Below are positions 1 through 6,203 of a stretch of 6,687 nucleotides of DNA, in pieces; positions within the stretch are counted from its first letter, which is position 1, and every line of letters starts with the position of its first letter. The position numbers were made by a program, and so were the translations under genes. Below the pieces are notes generated by a model, which made no database searches, was not told the origin of the DNA, and saw only the letters and a program-made list of their open reading frames with translations. The stretch spans positions 1 through 6,687 of the forward strand of contig JAHXHT010000130.1 in assembly GCA_025656435.1 (NCBI GenBank), in the 5' to 3' direction. The stretch is from Candidatus Thiodiazotropha sp. (ex Gloverina cf. vestifex) (GTDB taxonomy: Bacteria > Pseudomonadota > Gammaproteobacteria > Chromatiales > Chromatiaceae).

Positions 1-34
1 GGTCGGGGCATAACGGCTGTCGCGTTGGCGAGTC

Positions 35-63
35 GATTTTGGGGACTCGGATGTCCCAAAATC
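35..63. repeat. Inverted repeat (hairpin), long stem
   Basis: The arm GATTTTGGGGAC (35-46) pairs with GTCCCAAAATC (53-63), giving 11 base pairs with a single bulged G and a 6-base loop. It could be transcript-end structure, half of an extragenic palindromic repeat, or the end of a small mobile element. No T-run follows on the minus strand, so it is not a standard terminator for nrdB. Confidence 0.6.
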
Positions 64-126
64 TTTCACGAGGTAGCGACACGCTTGTAAAAGTTTTACT
101 GACTTAACTGACGTATCTTAATAGGG

Positions 127-174
127 TGTGCCTGCTTCGCTCGGATCACTGGGGTCGTGAGCGAAGCGGGCACA
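127..174. repeat. Inverted repeat (hairpin), 16-bp stem downstream of nrdB
   Basis: The arms at 127-142 and 159-174 pair over 16 bp. The left arm is TGTGCCTGCTTCGCTC, and the only non-Watson-Crick pair is one T-G. The loop is 16 bases. It lies just beyond the nrdB stop and may protect the 3' end of the nrdAB message or be an extragenic palindrome, but it lacks a T-tract on either side. Confidence 0.65.
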
Positions 175-214
175 GAAAACTCGAACTCTAAAACTCAACA
201 CTCAAACTATTCAA

Positions 215-1372
215 TCAATCCCACTTCAGTGCGCCGCCGGTCTGATACTCGGTAACGCGGGTCTCAAAGAAGTTCTTCTCCTTGCGCAGGTTGGCCTGTT
301 CGTCGAGCCAGGGCAGGGTCGCTTCTGCGCCGGGGAAGGGCTCATCGATGCCGAGCTGTTTGGCGCGGCGGTTGGCCGTGAAGCGGAACTGGCCGATGTG
401 GTCCTCTTTGGAGTAACCCAGTATCGGGTCGCGCATGATGTAACCGGCGTAACCGATCTCGGCGGCTTCGGCTTCGTCCCACATGTCGCGCAGGGCCTGT
501 TTGTCCAGGGTGAGGTTCTCTTCCTGGATGATCTGCTTGACCACGCGGATGCCGAAGGAGGCGTGCAGCACTTCGTCGCGCATGATGTATTGCAGTTGTT
601 CGGCGGTGCCTTTCATGAGGCCGCGGCGCTGCAGGGCGAAGATGGGGCTGAAGCCGTTGTAGAACCAGCAGCCTTCGAAGATGGCGCCGAAGAAGATGTA
701 GGCCATGACGAAGTTGTGCAGCTCGTCCGGGTCGCGCAGGTTGATGTCTGCACGCAGGATGGAGGCGAGGCGGCGGTTGGTGATCTGGATCTTTTTGTTG
801 ATCTCCGGTACCACGCGATAACGGTTGTAGATCTCGCCCTGGTCGAGGCCGATGGTCTCGATGCAGTGCTGGTAGGTCCAGGTGTGCAGGGACTCTTCGT
901 AGACCTGGCGCGCCTGGTAGATCTGCAGCTCGGGGGCGGACATCTTCTCCATCACCGCCAGGCCGATGTTGCGCATGGCGAGGATGTCGGAGGTGGTGAG
1001 GTAGGAGAGCACGTTCTCGTAGACGTGGCGCTCTTCCAGGGTCAGCTTGCGCTGATAGTCGTGGACGTCCTGCGCCATGTTGATGTCCAGCGGCGTCCAG
1101 TGGTTCTTGTTGGCGTTGAGGAAGTACTCCCAGGCCCAGGGGTACTTGAAGGGCGCCAGCTGGTTGATGTCGGTCATGCCGTTGATGACCCGCTTGTCGT
1201 CCGGGTTGACCGGTTTGACGTCGGAGACGACGGGGTCTCCGATGGCGGTATCGGTCTGCAGGGCCTCGACGGCCTCGTCCATCACATGGGAGTAGTCGGC
1301 CGGTTTCTCCGCCACGGCATGGGTGGCCTTGGCGGGTTCCGGCTTGGCGAGTGGATCGTCCCAGTTCAGCAT
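215..1372 (-). CDS. nrdB: Class Ia ribonucleotide reductase, beta (radical) subunit
   Basis: The 385-residue product is the small subunit of aerobic ribonucleotide reductase. It holds a di-iron centre that generates the tyrosyl radical passed to NrdA for reduction of ribonucleoside diphosphates. By comparison with E. coli NrdB, the expected ligands are present: Asp129, Glu160, His163 (EESLH), Glu233, Glu267 and His270 (RDEVLH). The radical tyrosine is Tyr167 (HTWTY), so this is a tyrosyl-radical enzyme and not a radical-lacking variant. Residues 1-65 are a variable extension beginning MLNWDD. The C-terminal tail, ending GALKWD, should dock into NrdA. The gene starts 56 bases after the nrdA stop on the same strand, so the two form an operon. 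The ribosome binding site ahead of the start is weak (a GAGAG/CGGA purine stretch), which may mean translation depends partly on ribosomes leaving nrdA. The length is normal and there are no internal faults. Confidence 0.97.
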   Translation of the reverse strand: MLNWDDPLAKPEPAKATHAVAEKPADYSHVMDEAVEALQTDTAIGDPVVSDVKPVNPDDKRVINGMTDINQLAPFKYPWAWEYFLNANKNHWTPLDINMAQDVHDYQRKLTLEERHVYENVLSYLTTSDILAMRNIGLAVMEKMSAPELQIYQARQVYEESLHTWTYQHCIETIGLDQGEIYNRYRVVPEINKKIQITNRRLASILRADINLRDPDELHNFVMAYIFFGAIFEGCWFYNGFSPIFALQRRGLMKGTAEQLQYIMRDEVLHASFGIRVVKQIIQEENLTLDKQALRDMWDEAEAAEIGYAGYIMRDPILGYSKEDHIGQFRFTANRRAKQLGIDEPFPGAEATLPWLDEQANLRKEKNFFETRVTEYQTGGALKWD

Positions 1373-1428
1373 TGTTGTTTTCCGCTCTCTTTATCTGTTG
1401 TCACTGTGGTGGTTCAACGGACGTCTGC

Positions 1429-4305
1429 CTATTGGCAGGCTTCACAGTCCGGGTCGAGGATGGAGCAGGCTTTGGGAGCTTCGCTGCCGCTGGTGTCGAT
1501 CAGGTCGACACTGCTGCCGCTGCCGCCCTGTACTGAGGTTTTCTCCGCACCGGTGGCGCCGATGGAACGCAGGTAGTAGGTGGTCTTGAGTCCGCGCACC
1601 CAGGCCAGTTTGTAGAGGTTGTCGAGCATCTTGCCGGAGGGCTCGGCCATGTAGAGGTTGAGGGACTGGCCCTGGTCGATCCATTTCTGGCGGCGGGAAC
1701 CGGCCTCCACCAGCCAGCGGGCGTCGATCTCGAAAGCAGTGGCGTAGACCGCCTTGATCTCGTCCGGGATACGGTCGATGGGTTGCAGGGAGCCGTCGTA
1801 GTATTTGAGATCGTTGATCATGACCTCGTCCCACAGATCCAGTTTCTTCAGGTCGTGGACCATGTAGGGATTGACCACCGTGAACTCGCCGGAGAGGTTC
1901 GATTTGACGAACAGGTTCTGGTAGGTGGGCTCGATGGACTGGCTGACACCGCAGATGTTGGAGATGGTCGCGGTAGGTGCAATCGCCATGGTGTTGGAGT
2001 TGCGCATGCCCTGGATCTGGATCTTGTCGCGCAGGGCGTCCCAGTCGAGGGTCTGGCTCTCGTTCACCTGCAGGTAGTCGCCACGCTCCGCCTTGAGTAG
2101 TTTGAGGGAGTCGATGGGCAGGATGCCCTGGCTCCACAAGGAACCCTCATAGGTGGAGTAGCGGCCGCGTTCCGCCGCCAGGTCGGAAGAGGCCTGGATG
2201 GCGTAGTAGCTGACGGCTTCCATGGAGCGGTCGGCGAAGTCCAGTGCCTCGTCGGAGGTGTAGGCCAGGCGCTGTTTATAGAGCGCGTCCTGGAAACCCA
2301 TGATGCCGAGGCCCACCGGCCGATGACGCAGGTTGGAGTGCCGCGCCTGGGGCACGCTGTAGAAGTTGTAGTCAATGACGTTGTCGAGCATGCGCATGGC
2401 CGTGGTCACGGTCTTCTGCAGCTTCTCCAGGTCGAGGCCGTTTTCCGTCACGTGGGCGGTGAGGTTGACGGAGCCCAGGTTACAGACGGCGATCTCCTGC
2501 TCGTTGGTGTGCAGGGTGATCTCGGTACAGAGATTGGAGCTGTGCACCACGCCCATGTGCTGGTTGGTGTAACGCAGGTTGCAGGGGTCCTTGAAGGTGA
2601 TCCAGGGATGGCCGGTCTCGAACAGCAGGCCGAGCATCTTGCGCCACAGATCGTTCGCCTTGACCTTTTTCACCACATCCATCTCGCCACGGGCCGCCTT
2701 CTCTTCATAGGCGACATAGGCCTTTTCGAAGGCCTTGCCGGTGAGGTCGTGCAGGTCCGAGGTCTCGTTGGGGGAGAACAGGGTCCACTCTTTGTCTTCG
2801 GCGACCCGCTGCATGAACAGGTCGGGGATCCAGTTGGCGGTGTTCATGTCGTGGGTGCGGTGGCGTTCGTCACCGGTGTTCTTGCGCAGCTCGAGGAACT
2901 CCTCGATGTCTACGTGCCAGGTCTCCAGGTAGGCGCAGACCGCGCCCTTGCGCTTGCCGCCCTGGTTGACGGCCACTGCGGTGTCGTTGGCCACTTTGAG
3001 GAAAGGCACCACACCCTGGGACTTGCCGTTGGTGCCCTTGATGTGAGCGCCGAGACCGCGTACCTGGGTCCAGTCGTTGCCCAGGCCGCCGGCGAATTTG
3101 GAGAGCAGGGCGTTGTCCTTGATGCTGCTGTAGATGCCGTCGAGATCGTCGGCGACAGTAGTCAGATAGCAGCTGGAGAGCTGCGGCCGCAGGGTGCCGG
3201 AGTTGAACAGGGTCGGTGTCGAACTCATGAAATCGAAGGAGGAGAGCAGATTGTAGAACTCAATGGCCCGTGCTTCCCGGTCGATCTCGTTGATCGCCAG
3301 TCCCATCGATACCCGCATGAAGAAAGCCTGGGGCATCTCGAAACGGGTGCCGCTCTCGCTGTGGATAAAGTAGCGGTCATAGAGGGTCTGCAGACCCAGA
3401 TAGGTGAACTGCAGATCCCGCTCCGGCTTCATCGCATCGATCAGTCGATCCAGGTCGTACTGGCCGAGACGGCCGTCGAGCAGTTCCAGTTTCTCCGCCT
3501 GTTGTATGTAACGTTTGAAATAGCTGCCATAACGTTCAGCCATTTCTGCCTGGGTATTAACCTGGGTGTCGAGACTGAGAAAATCGAGGGCTTCACGACG
3601 CAGGATGTCGAGCAGCAGTCGGGCGGCGACCTGGGAGTAGTTGGGCTCCTGGTCGATCAGGGTGCGGGCGCTCATCACCAGGGTCTGGGAGACATCGCTC
3701 TCTTTCACACCGTCGAACAGATTGCGGCAGGCATCCTGCAGGATGCGCGCGGCATCGACTTCGGCCAGGCCGTTGCATGCCTCGTTGACCAGTGCCTGCA
3801 GACGTTCGATGTCGAGTGGGCGGGTAGTGCCATCTGCCAGGGTGACGTTGACCCGGTGCTCCTCGGGAATGCCTTCGATCTCGGCGCGCTTGGCGGCCTC
3901 TTCGGCCCGTTTCTGGGTCTGGCTTTCGCGATAGAGCACATAGGCGCGGGCTGCCTTGTGTTCACCGGAGCGCATCAGGGAGAGCTCAACCTGATCCTGG
4001 ATATCCTCGATGTGGACGGTGTTGTTCTCGCGGCGGCTCAGCGCATTCACCACCTGCTTGGTCAGCTCCTCGACCATATTATGGATGCGGCTGGATGCGG
4101 CGGCGTTGCCCCCTTCGACGGCCAGGAAGGCCTTGGTCATGGCCACATTGATCTTGCTGGGGTCGAAGTGGGTGACCTTGCCGTTACGTCGGATGACCTG
4201 CAAGCCGTTGCTTGCCGTCTGGGGTGTTTCGGTGAGGCTGTCTGTCTCTGCGGGTGGCCGTGAAACTGCAACGGAAGCGTCGGTATTGGCTGCCTGAGTC
4301 GCCAT
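1429..4305 (-). CDS. nrdA: Class Ia ribonucleotide reductase, alpha (catalytic) subunit with two ATP-cones
   Basis: The 958-residue product reduces ribonucleoside diphosphates to deoxyribonucleotides together with NrdB. Residues about 35-128 form an ATP-cone (VIRRNG...FDPSKI) and about 153-240 a second, more divergent cone. These are overall-activity switches that bind ATP or dATP. The catalytic barrel follows. By analogy with E. coli the redox pair is Cys379 (LSSC) and Cys608 (VCNLGS); Asn591, Cys593 and Glu595 (SSNLCTE) form the active site; QGGKRKG (about 448-454) is specificity loop 2; and Tyr910-Tyr911 relay the radical. The C-terminal shuttle cysteines are Cys954 and Cys957 (CEAC), to be reduced by thioredoxin or glutaredoxin. 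The start at 4305 is chosen because AGGAG sits 5 bases upstream; a longer reading from 4353 has no such site. The length and the two cones match Pseudomonas-type NrdA. A 5-bp hairpin (1425-1438) overlaps the stop codon. Regulation is probably by NrdR and DnaA. Confidence 0.97.
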   Translation of the reverse strand: MATQAANTDASVAVSRPPAETDSLTETPQTASNGLQVIRRNGKVTHFDPSKINVAMTKAFLAVEGGNAAASSRIHNMVEELTKQVVNALSRRENNTVHIEDIQDQVELSLMRSGEHKAARAYVLYRESQTQKRAEEAAKRAEIEGIPEEHRVNVTLADGTTRPLDIERLQALVNEACNGLAEVDAARILQDACRNLFDGVKESDVSQTLVMSARTLIDQEPNYSQVAARLLLDILRREALDFLSLDTQVNTQAEMAERYGSYFKRYIQQAEKLELLDGRLGQYDLDRLIDAMKPERDLQFTYLGLQTLYDRYFIHSESGTRFEMPQAFFMRVSMGLAINEIDREARAIEFYNLLSSFDFMSSTPTLFNSGTLRPQLSSCYLTTVADDLDGIYSSIKDNALLSKFAGGLGNDWTQVRGLGAHIKGTNGKSQGVVPFLKVANDTAVAVNQGGKRKGAVCAYLETWHVDIEEFLELRKNTGDERHRTHDMNTANWIPDLFMQRVAEDKEWTLFSPNETSDLHDLTGKAFEKAYVAYEEKAARGEMDVVKKVKANDLWRKMLGLLFETGHPWITFKDPCNLRYTNQHMGVVHSSNLCTEITLHTNEQEIAVCNLGSVNLTAHVTENGLDLEKLQKTVTTAMRMLDNVIDYNFYSVPQARHSNLRHRPVGLGIMGFQDALYKQRLAYTSDEALDFADRSMEAVSYYAIQASSDLAAERGRYSTYEGSLWSQGILPIDSLKLLKAERGDYLQVNESQTLDWDALRDKIQIQGMRNSNTMAIAPTATISNICGVSQSIEPTYQNLFVKSNLSGEFTVVNPYMVHDLKKLDLWDEVMINDLKYYDGSLQPIDRIPDEIKAVYATAFEIDARWLVEAGSRRQKWIDQGQSLNLYMAEPSGKMLDNLYKLAWVRGLKTTYYLRSIGATGAEKTSVQGGSGSSVDLIDTSGSEAPKACSILDPDCEACQ

Positions 4306-4562
4306 TTCGTCTCCTAAATAATGTGTCGGGTAGGCCATGTCGCCTAAGGGCATAGGTGCCCGGACTTCGATGGACTACTGGTGGTTATGTTTTTACCGGC
4401 AGGAAGATTGTCATTGTGTGAATTCTTCCCCTGCCTGAAATCGGCATCCCGCATTGGGTGGTGATCCTGACGCCGGTCTCTTTCCTCTTGGCCGGTCGTT
4501 GCCGGCTCGGTGCGTTTGGCTGGTTGCGCAGCGGGATTCTATGCCTGCTGTCTCAAACCAGT
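4306..4562 (-). other. Long nrdA 5' leader with hairpins
   Basis: If transcription starts about 7 bases past the -10 box at 4569-4574, the nrdA message has an untranslated leader of about 255 nt. In it I see a stem with a 2-base bulge (4398-4407 with 4424-4435), a GGGCA/TGCCC hairpin (4348-4361), and a TAGGC/GCCTA hairpin (4331-4346) ending just upstream of the ribosome binding site. GCCGG is repeated three times (4472, 4491, 4501). I could not match it to a known riboswitch: there is no recognisable cobalamin box. No terminator-like hairpin with a T-run is present. Whether it regulates anything is unknown. Confidence 0.45.
4311..4315 (-). promoter_or_regulatory. Ribosome binding site of nrdA
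   Basis: AGGAG on the minus strand ends 5 bases before the ATG at 4305. It decides the nrdA start in favour of the protein beginning MATQAAN over in-frame ATGs at 4353 and 4338. Confidence 0.85.
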
Positions 4563-4564
4563 AA

Positions 4565-4580
4565 ACACAATATATATCGT
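4565..4580. promoter_or_regulatory. NrdR box, promoter-proximal
   Basis: ACACAATATATATCGT is an imperfect palindrome matching the NrdR-box pattern (ACAC, AT-rich centre, GTGT-like end). It overlaps the -10 of the nrdA promoter. It lies exactly 32 bp from the second box, about three helical turns, as is usual for paired NrdR boxes. Confidence 0.85.
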
Positions 4581-4596
4581 ATTTGAGCGATGTCAA
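4569..4596 (-). promoter_or_regulatory. Sigma70 promoter of nrdAB
   Basis: On the minus strand a perfect -35 TTGACA (4591-4596) is followed by a 16-base spacer and the -10 TATATT (4569-4574, five of six consensus bases). The -35 lies between two NrdR boxes and the -10 lies inside the proximal one, which is the arrangement expected for an NrdR-repressed promoter. Confidence 0.85.
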
Positions 4597-4612
4597 CCAC
4601 AATATGTTGTGC
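4597..4612. promoter_or_regulatory. NrdR box, promoter-distal
   Basis: CCACAATATGTTGTGC is a near-palindrome of the NrdR-box type immediately upstream of the -35. With the box at 4565-4580 it forms the tandem pair through which NrdR, an ATP-cone and zinc-ribbon repressor, is known to control ribonucleotide reductase genes. Confidence 0.85.
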
Positions 4613-4619
4613 ATGAAGC

Positions 4620-4628
4620 TGTGGAAAA
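4620..4628 (-). promoter_or_regulatory. DnaA box, relaxed match
   Basis: On the minus strand the site reads TTTTCCACA, which fits the relaxed DnaA consensus TTWTNCACA. It is 32 bp from a perfect DnaA box and just upstream of the distal NrdR box. DnaA control of nrdAB is established in E. coli. Confidence 0.65.
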
Positions 4629-4651
4629 ACATGTGAAGAGTGTGTGTGTTC

Positions 4652-4660
4652 TGTGGATAA
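4652..4660 (-). promoter_or_regulatory. DnaA box, perfect consensus
   Basis: On the minus strand the site reads TTATCCACA, the strong DnaA-box consensus. It is about 56 bp upstream of the nrdA -35. Its spacing from the weaker box would put both on one helix face, consistent with DnaA-linked regulation of dNTP synthesis. A replication origin is unlikely, since only two boxes and no clear AT-rich unwinding element are seen. Confidence 0.8.
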
Positions 4661-4900
4661 GTTCTGGGTAGTTTTGCCAATTTCCCGGTAAATCATTAGC
4701 TTAGGAACTGATTGTGAAATAGATGGGATGATTGTCGGGTAGGTAAGTTTTTGTGGTGTTCCATTGACCCTGTAAGTGGAGCCGAAAACAGAACTGCCAC
4801 TACCGATTCAGGCAGTCATTTACATGGATTTTGGAGTCTGCTCAGCCGCTTAGTACGGGAAAGGTATTGGCATAGTGCGGGAGATTGCGTATTGTTCAAC
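4661..4900. other. Intergenic DNA between the nrdA control region and the CBS gene
   Basis: I see no gene here. Only a small inverted repeat ACTGCC/GGCAGT (4793-4798 and 4811-4816) stands out, with no T-run behind it. The rest shows no site I can name. Short open frames crossing it have no ribosome binding site and no recognisable product. Confidence 0.4.
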
Positions 4901-4916
4901 CTGTCTTTAAAGACAG
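4901..4916. promoter_or_regulatory. Perfect 16-bp palindrome, candidate operator of the CBS gene
   Basis: CTGTCTTTAAAGACAG is a perfect palindrome 38 bases ahead of the CBS-protein start. It sits where the promoter spacer or -35 would be for a -10 box at 4920-4925. A dimeric regulator is the simplest explanation, but I do not recognise which one. Confidence 0.55.
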
Positions 4917-4919
4917 AAA

Positions 4920-4925
4920 CATAAT
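4920..4925 (+). promoter_or_regulatory. Possible -10 box of the CBS gene
   Basis: CATAAT matches five of six -10 consensus bases, 29 bases before the start codon. No good -35 stands 16-18 bases upstream because that space is taken by the palindrome at 4901-4916, which suggests an activator-dependent or regulated promoter. Confidence 0.35.
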
Positions 4926-4954
4926 CAAAATAGAGAAGATGAGGAGTTGCATCC

Positions 4955-5407
4955 ATGCTTGTCAGTGAAATCATGTCACGTTCGCCCAAGACGGTGACAC
5001 CAGATACCAAACTATTGGAAGTGGTCTCGTTGATGTGCCTGTTCCGCTATAGCGGTCTGCCGGTGGAAGAGGATGGAAAGCTGATCGGGATTATCGCAGA
5101 GAAGGATGTGCTGCATCGCATGTTTCCCAAGCTTGAGGATTTCAAGGACGTGATGGCGGTCCCCGACTACGATGAAATGATGTATCAGTATAAGGATGTG
5201 GTGAATCTCAAGGTCTCGGATGTGATGACGCCCAATGTCATTACCGTCAGTTCCGACATGCATATTATGAAGGCGGCGACTGTCATGGTGCGTCATAAGT
5301 TTCGCCGTATCCCCGTAGCCGATGGTGGCAGGCTGGTGGGTATGCTCAGCTTGGGCGACATTCACAAGGCGATTTTTCAGAGCAACCTCTCGCATAACAT
5401 GCTCTAG
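4955..5407 (+). CDS. Stand-alone CBS-domain pair protein
   Basis: The 150-residue product is almost entirely two CBS domains: residues about 1-56 (SEIMSRSPKTV ... GIIAEKDVLHRM) and about 85-142 (VSDVMTPNVITV ... GMLSLGDIHKAI), joined by a linker at 57-84 rich in acidic and aromatic residues. CBS pairs (Bateman modules) bind adenine nucleotides such as AMP, ATP or S-adenosylmethionine. The second domain carries the S/T-x-x-D ribose-contact motif (Ser132 to Asp135); the first has Ala48 in the Ser/Thr position, with Asp51 kept. There is no signal peptide, membrane segment or catalytic domain, so it is probably a cytoplasmic sensor acting on an unknown partner. The start is supported by GAGGAG (4941-4946) 8 bases upstream. 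It is transcribed alone, divergently from nrdAB, and ends at a terminator. The partner and physiological role cannot be read from sequence. Confidence 0.93.
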   Translation: MLVSEIMSRSPKTVTPDTKLLEVVSLMCLFRYSGLPVEEDGKLIGIIAEKDVLHRMFPKLEDFKDVMAVPDYDEMMYQYKDVVNLKVSDVMTPNVITVSSDMHIMKAATVMVRHKFRRIPVADGGRLVGMLSLGDIHKAIFQSNLSHNML

Positions 5408-5423
5408 TGTCGTGAGGGAGTGA

Positions 5424-5444
5424 TCGGCCCGGATGTGAGGCCGA
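5424..5444 (+). repeat. Small hairpin after the CBS gene
   Basis: TCGGCC (5424-5429) pairs with GGCCGA (5439-5444) around a 9-base loop, between the CBS stop codon and its terminator. It is short and could be incidental. Confidence 0.35.
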
Positions 5445-5458
5445 AGGCATCGAAAGAG

Positions 5459-5483
5459 AGCGGCGCAATGCGCCGCTTTTTTT
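5459..5483 (+). terminator. Rho-independent terminator of the CBS gene
   Basis: An 8-bp perfect stem AGCGGCGC / GCGCCGCT with an AAT loop (5459-5477) runs directly into a T-run ending at 5483. It lies about 50 bases past the CBS stop codon. Confidence 0.93.
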
Positions 5484-5495
5484 ATAGGGATAGGG

Positions 5496-5516
5496 TGGTG
5501 CGGCGGGGCCGCACCA
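5496..5516. repeat. GC-rich perfect hairpin between two terminators
   Basis: A 9-bp perfect stem (TGGTGCGGC at 5496-5504 with GCCGCACCA at 5508-5516) closes a GGG loop. No T-run follows on either strand, so it is not a standard terminator. It could be an extragenic palindrome or a protein-binding site. Confidence 0.55.
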
Positions 5517-5585
5517 AATGTTCGGTTCTATAGGATCTGGGCGATCTGCTGTGAATACCAACATTGAACCTGACGCCCGAGCAAT

Positions 5586-5621
5586 AAAAAACCCCGAGTC
5601 CATCGGCCTCGGGGTTTTTTT
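5586..5621. terminator. Bidirectional rho-independent terminator
   Basis: CCCCGAG (5592-5598) pairs with CTCGGGG (5608-5614) around a 9-base loop. It is flanked by six A on the left and seven T on the right, so it works in both directions. It lies 21 bases past the stop of the leftward DUF302 gene and backs up the CBS-gene terminator for rightward transcription. Confidence 0.93.
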
Positions 5622-5642
5622 CGCTGGTGTGGTTTGTCTAGG

Positions 5643-6152
5643 TCAGAACTCGCCGGTAGCCCCGGCAACCATCACATCGAGCATGGCCTGATTGACACGA
5701 ATGGCGATCTCGGTGAGTTCGGGCGGCAGCAGCTCGCTATTGATCAGCATGTCGAGGTTCAACATCATCAGCCAGAGTTTGCCGTTTTTGTCCTCCACCA
5801 TGGCGATACGGCAGGGCATGTAGGCGGCATAGATCGGATCGTGCAGGATCATCATGCGGGCATCTTCCGGATTACAAAACTGGAAGATATCTAGATAGGG
5901 GGTTTTCAGGCCGCGGGCCTCCAGCTCTTTCGATACCTGTTGACGGGCAACGAATTTGAGGTTGATCTCAGTCGCGCGGGACATCAGTGCCTGCACAGCA
6001 TCATCTCTGGTGACACCGTCTTTAACGCTCATCTGTACTACTGTCTGCTTGATATCGGTGATGTTGATTTCCGGTTGTTCCGCAGCCAGGGCGGAGGCAG
6101 TCAGGGCCAGGCTTAGCACCAATGCGAGTCCCAGTGCTTTAATCGATTTCAT
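5643..6152 (-). CDS. Secreted DUF302-family protein
   Basis: The 169-residue product has a clear signal peptide. Lys2 and Lys5 precede a hydrophobic stretch from about 6 to 20, and an Ala-x-Ala site near residues 21-24 (SALAAE) predicts export to the periplasm. The mature part matches the DUF302 pattern: a conserved Phe-Cys-Asn-Pro segment (Cys93), a Met-Pro-Cys-Arg turn (Cys114), then VEDKNGKLWL. The biochemical function of DUF302 is not established. The two cysteines could form a disulfide or bind a ligand. The start at 6152 is preferred because GGGAG lies about 7 bases upstream and the signal peptide then starts properly; a longer reading from 6203, abutting the cytochrome stop, would put 17 polar residues ahead of it. 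The gene lies 51 bases after the cytochrome frame on the same strand, so co-transcription is likely, and it ends at the bidirectional terminator. Confidence 0.88.
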   Translation of the reverse strand: MKSIKALGLALVLSLALTASALAAEQPEINITDIKQTVVQMSVKDGVTRDDAVQALMSRATEINLKFVARQQVSKELEARGLKTPYLDIFQFCNPEDARMMILHDPIYAAYMPCRIAMVEDKNGKLWLMMLNLDMLINSELLPPELTEIAIRVNQAMLDVMVAGATGEF

Positions 6153-6203
6153 AGGGTTCTCCCGAGTTTTTGTCGGTTCATTCATTATTGTTTGTGAGTC
6201 CAT

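Larger units (their letters stand above)
1..214. other. Structured non-coding region downstream of nrdB
   Basis: No convincing gene is visible here. The stretch is rich in symmetry: a long hairpin at 35-63, an outer 6-bp helix that could enclose it (18-23 with 76-81), a 13-bp palindrome GTAAAAGTTTTAC at 87-99, a 9-bp tandem repeat (98-106 ACTGACTTA, 107-115 ACTGACGTA), and a 16-bp hairpin at 127-174. None has the T-run expected of a rho-independent terminator for the leftward nrdAB transcript, although the 127-174 hairpin starts only about 40 bases past the nrdB stop. The loops of both large hairpins contain or border CTCGGAT (46-52 and 140-146), which hints at a related repeat unit. The role is unknown. 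Confidence 0.5.

Noticed and set aside
127..174. Rho-independent terminator for nrdAB
   Set aside because: The stem is strong but no T-run follows it in the direction of nrdAB transcription.
398..1576. Long plus-strand open frame opposite nrdB
   Set aside because: Its translation is Val/Asp/Gly-rich with no recognisable domain, and it mirrors the high-GC codon pattern of nrdB. It is an antisense shadow.
2323..4263. 646-codon plus-strand open frame opposite nrdA
   Set aside because: It is entirely antisense to the certain nrdA gene, with no known motif and biased composition. It is a codon-usage shadow despite its length.
4306..4353. Longer nrdA start at 4353 (MPLGDM...)
   Set aside because: There is no ribosome binding site ahead of it and the region forms leader hairpins, whereas AGGAG sits 5 bases before the ATG at 4305.
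4306..4562. Cobalamin riboswitch in the nrdA leader
   Set aside because: No B12-box or conserved core sequence could be found in the right order.
4620..4660. A replication origin, because of the DnaA boxes
   Set aside because: Only two boxes are seen, there is no AT-rich unwinding element, and the position fits known DnaA control of nrdAB better.
4411..4680. 89-codon minus-strand frame upstream of nrdA
   Set aside because: It spans the DnaA boxes, NrdR boxes and promoter, has no ribosome binding site and no family resemblance.
5012..5395. Minus-strand frame opposite the CBS gene
   Set aside because: It is His-rich, featureless and fully antisense to a clear CBS-domain gene with its own ribosome binding site and terminator.
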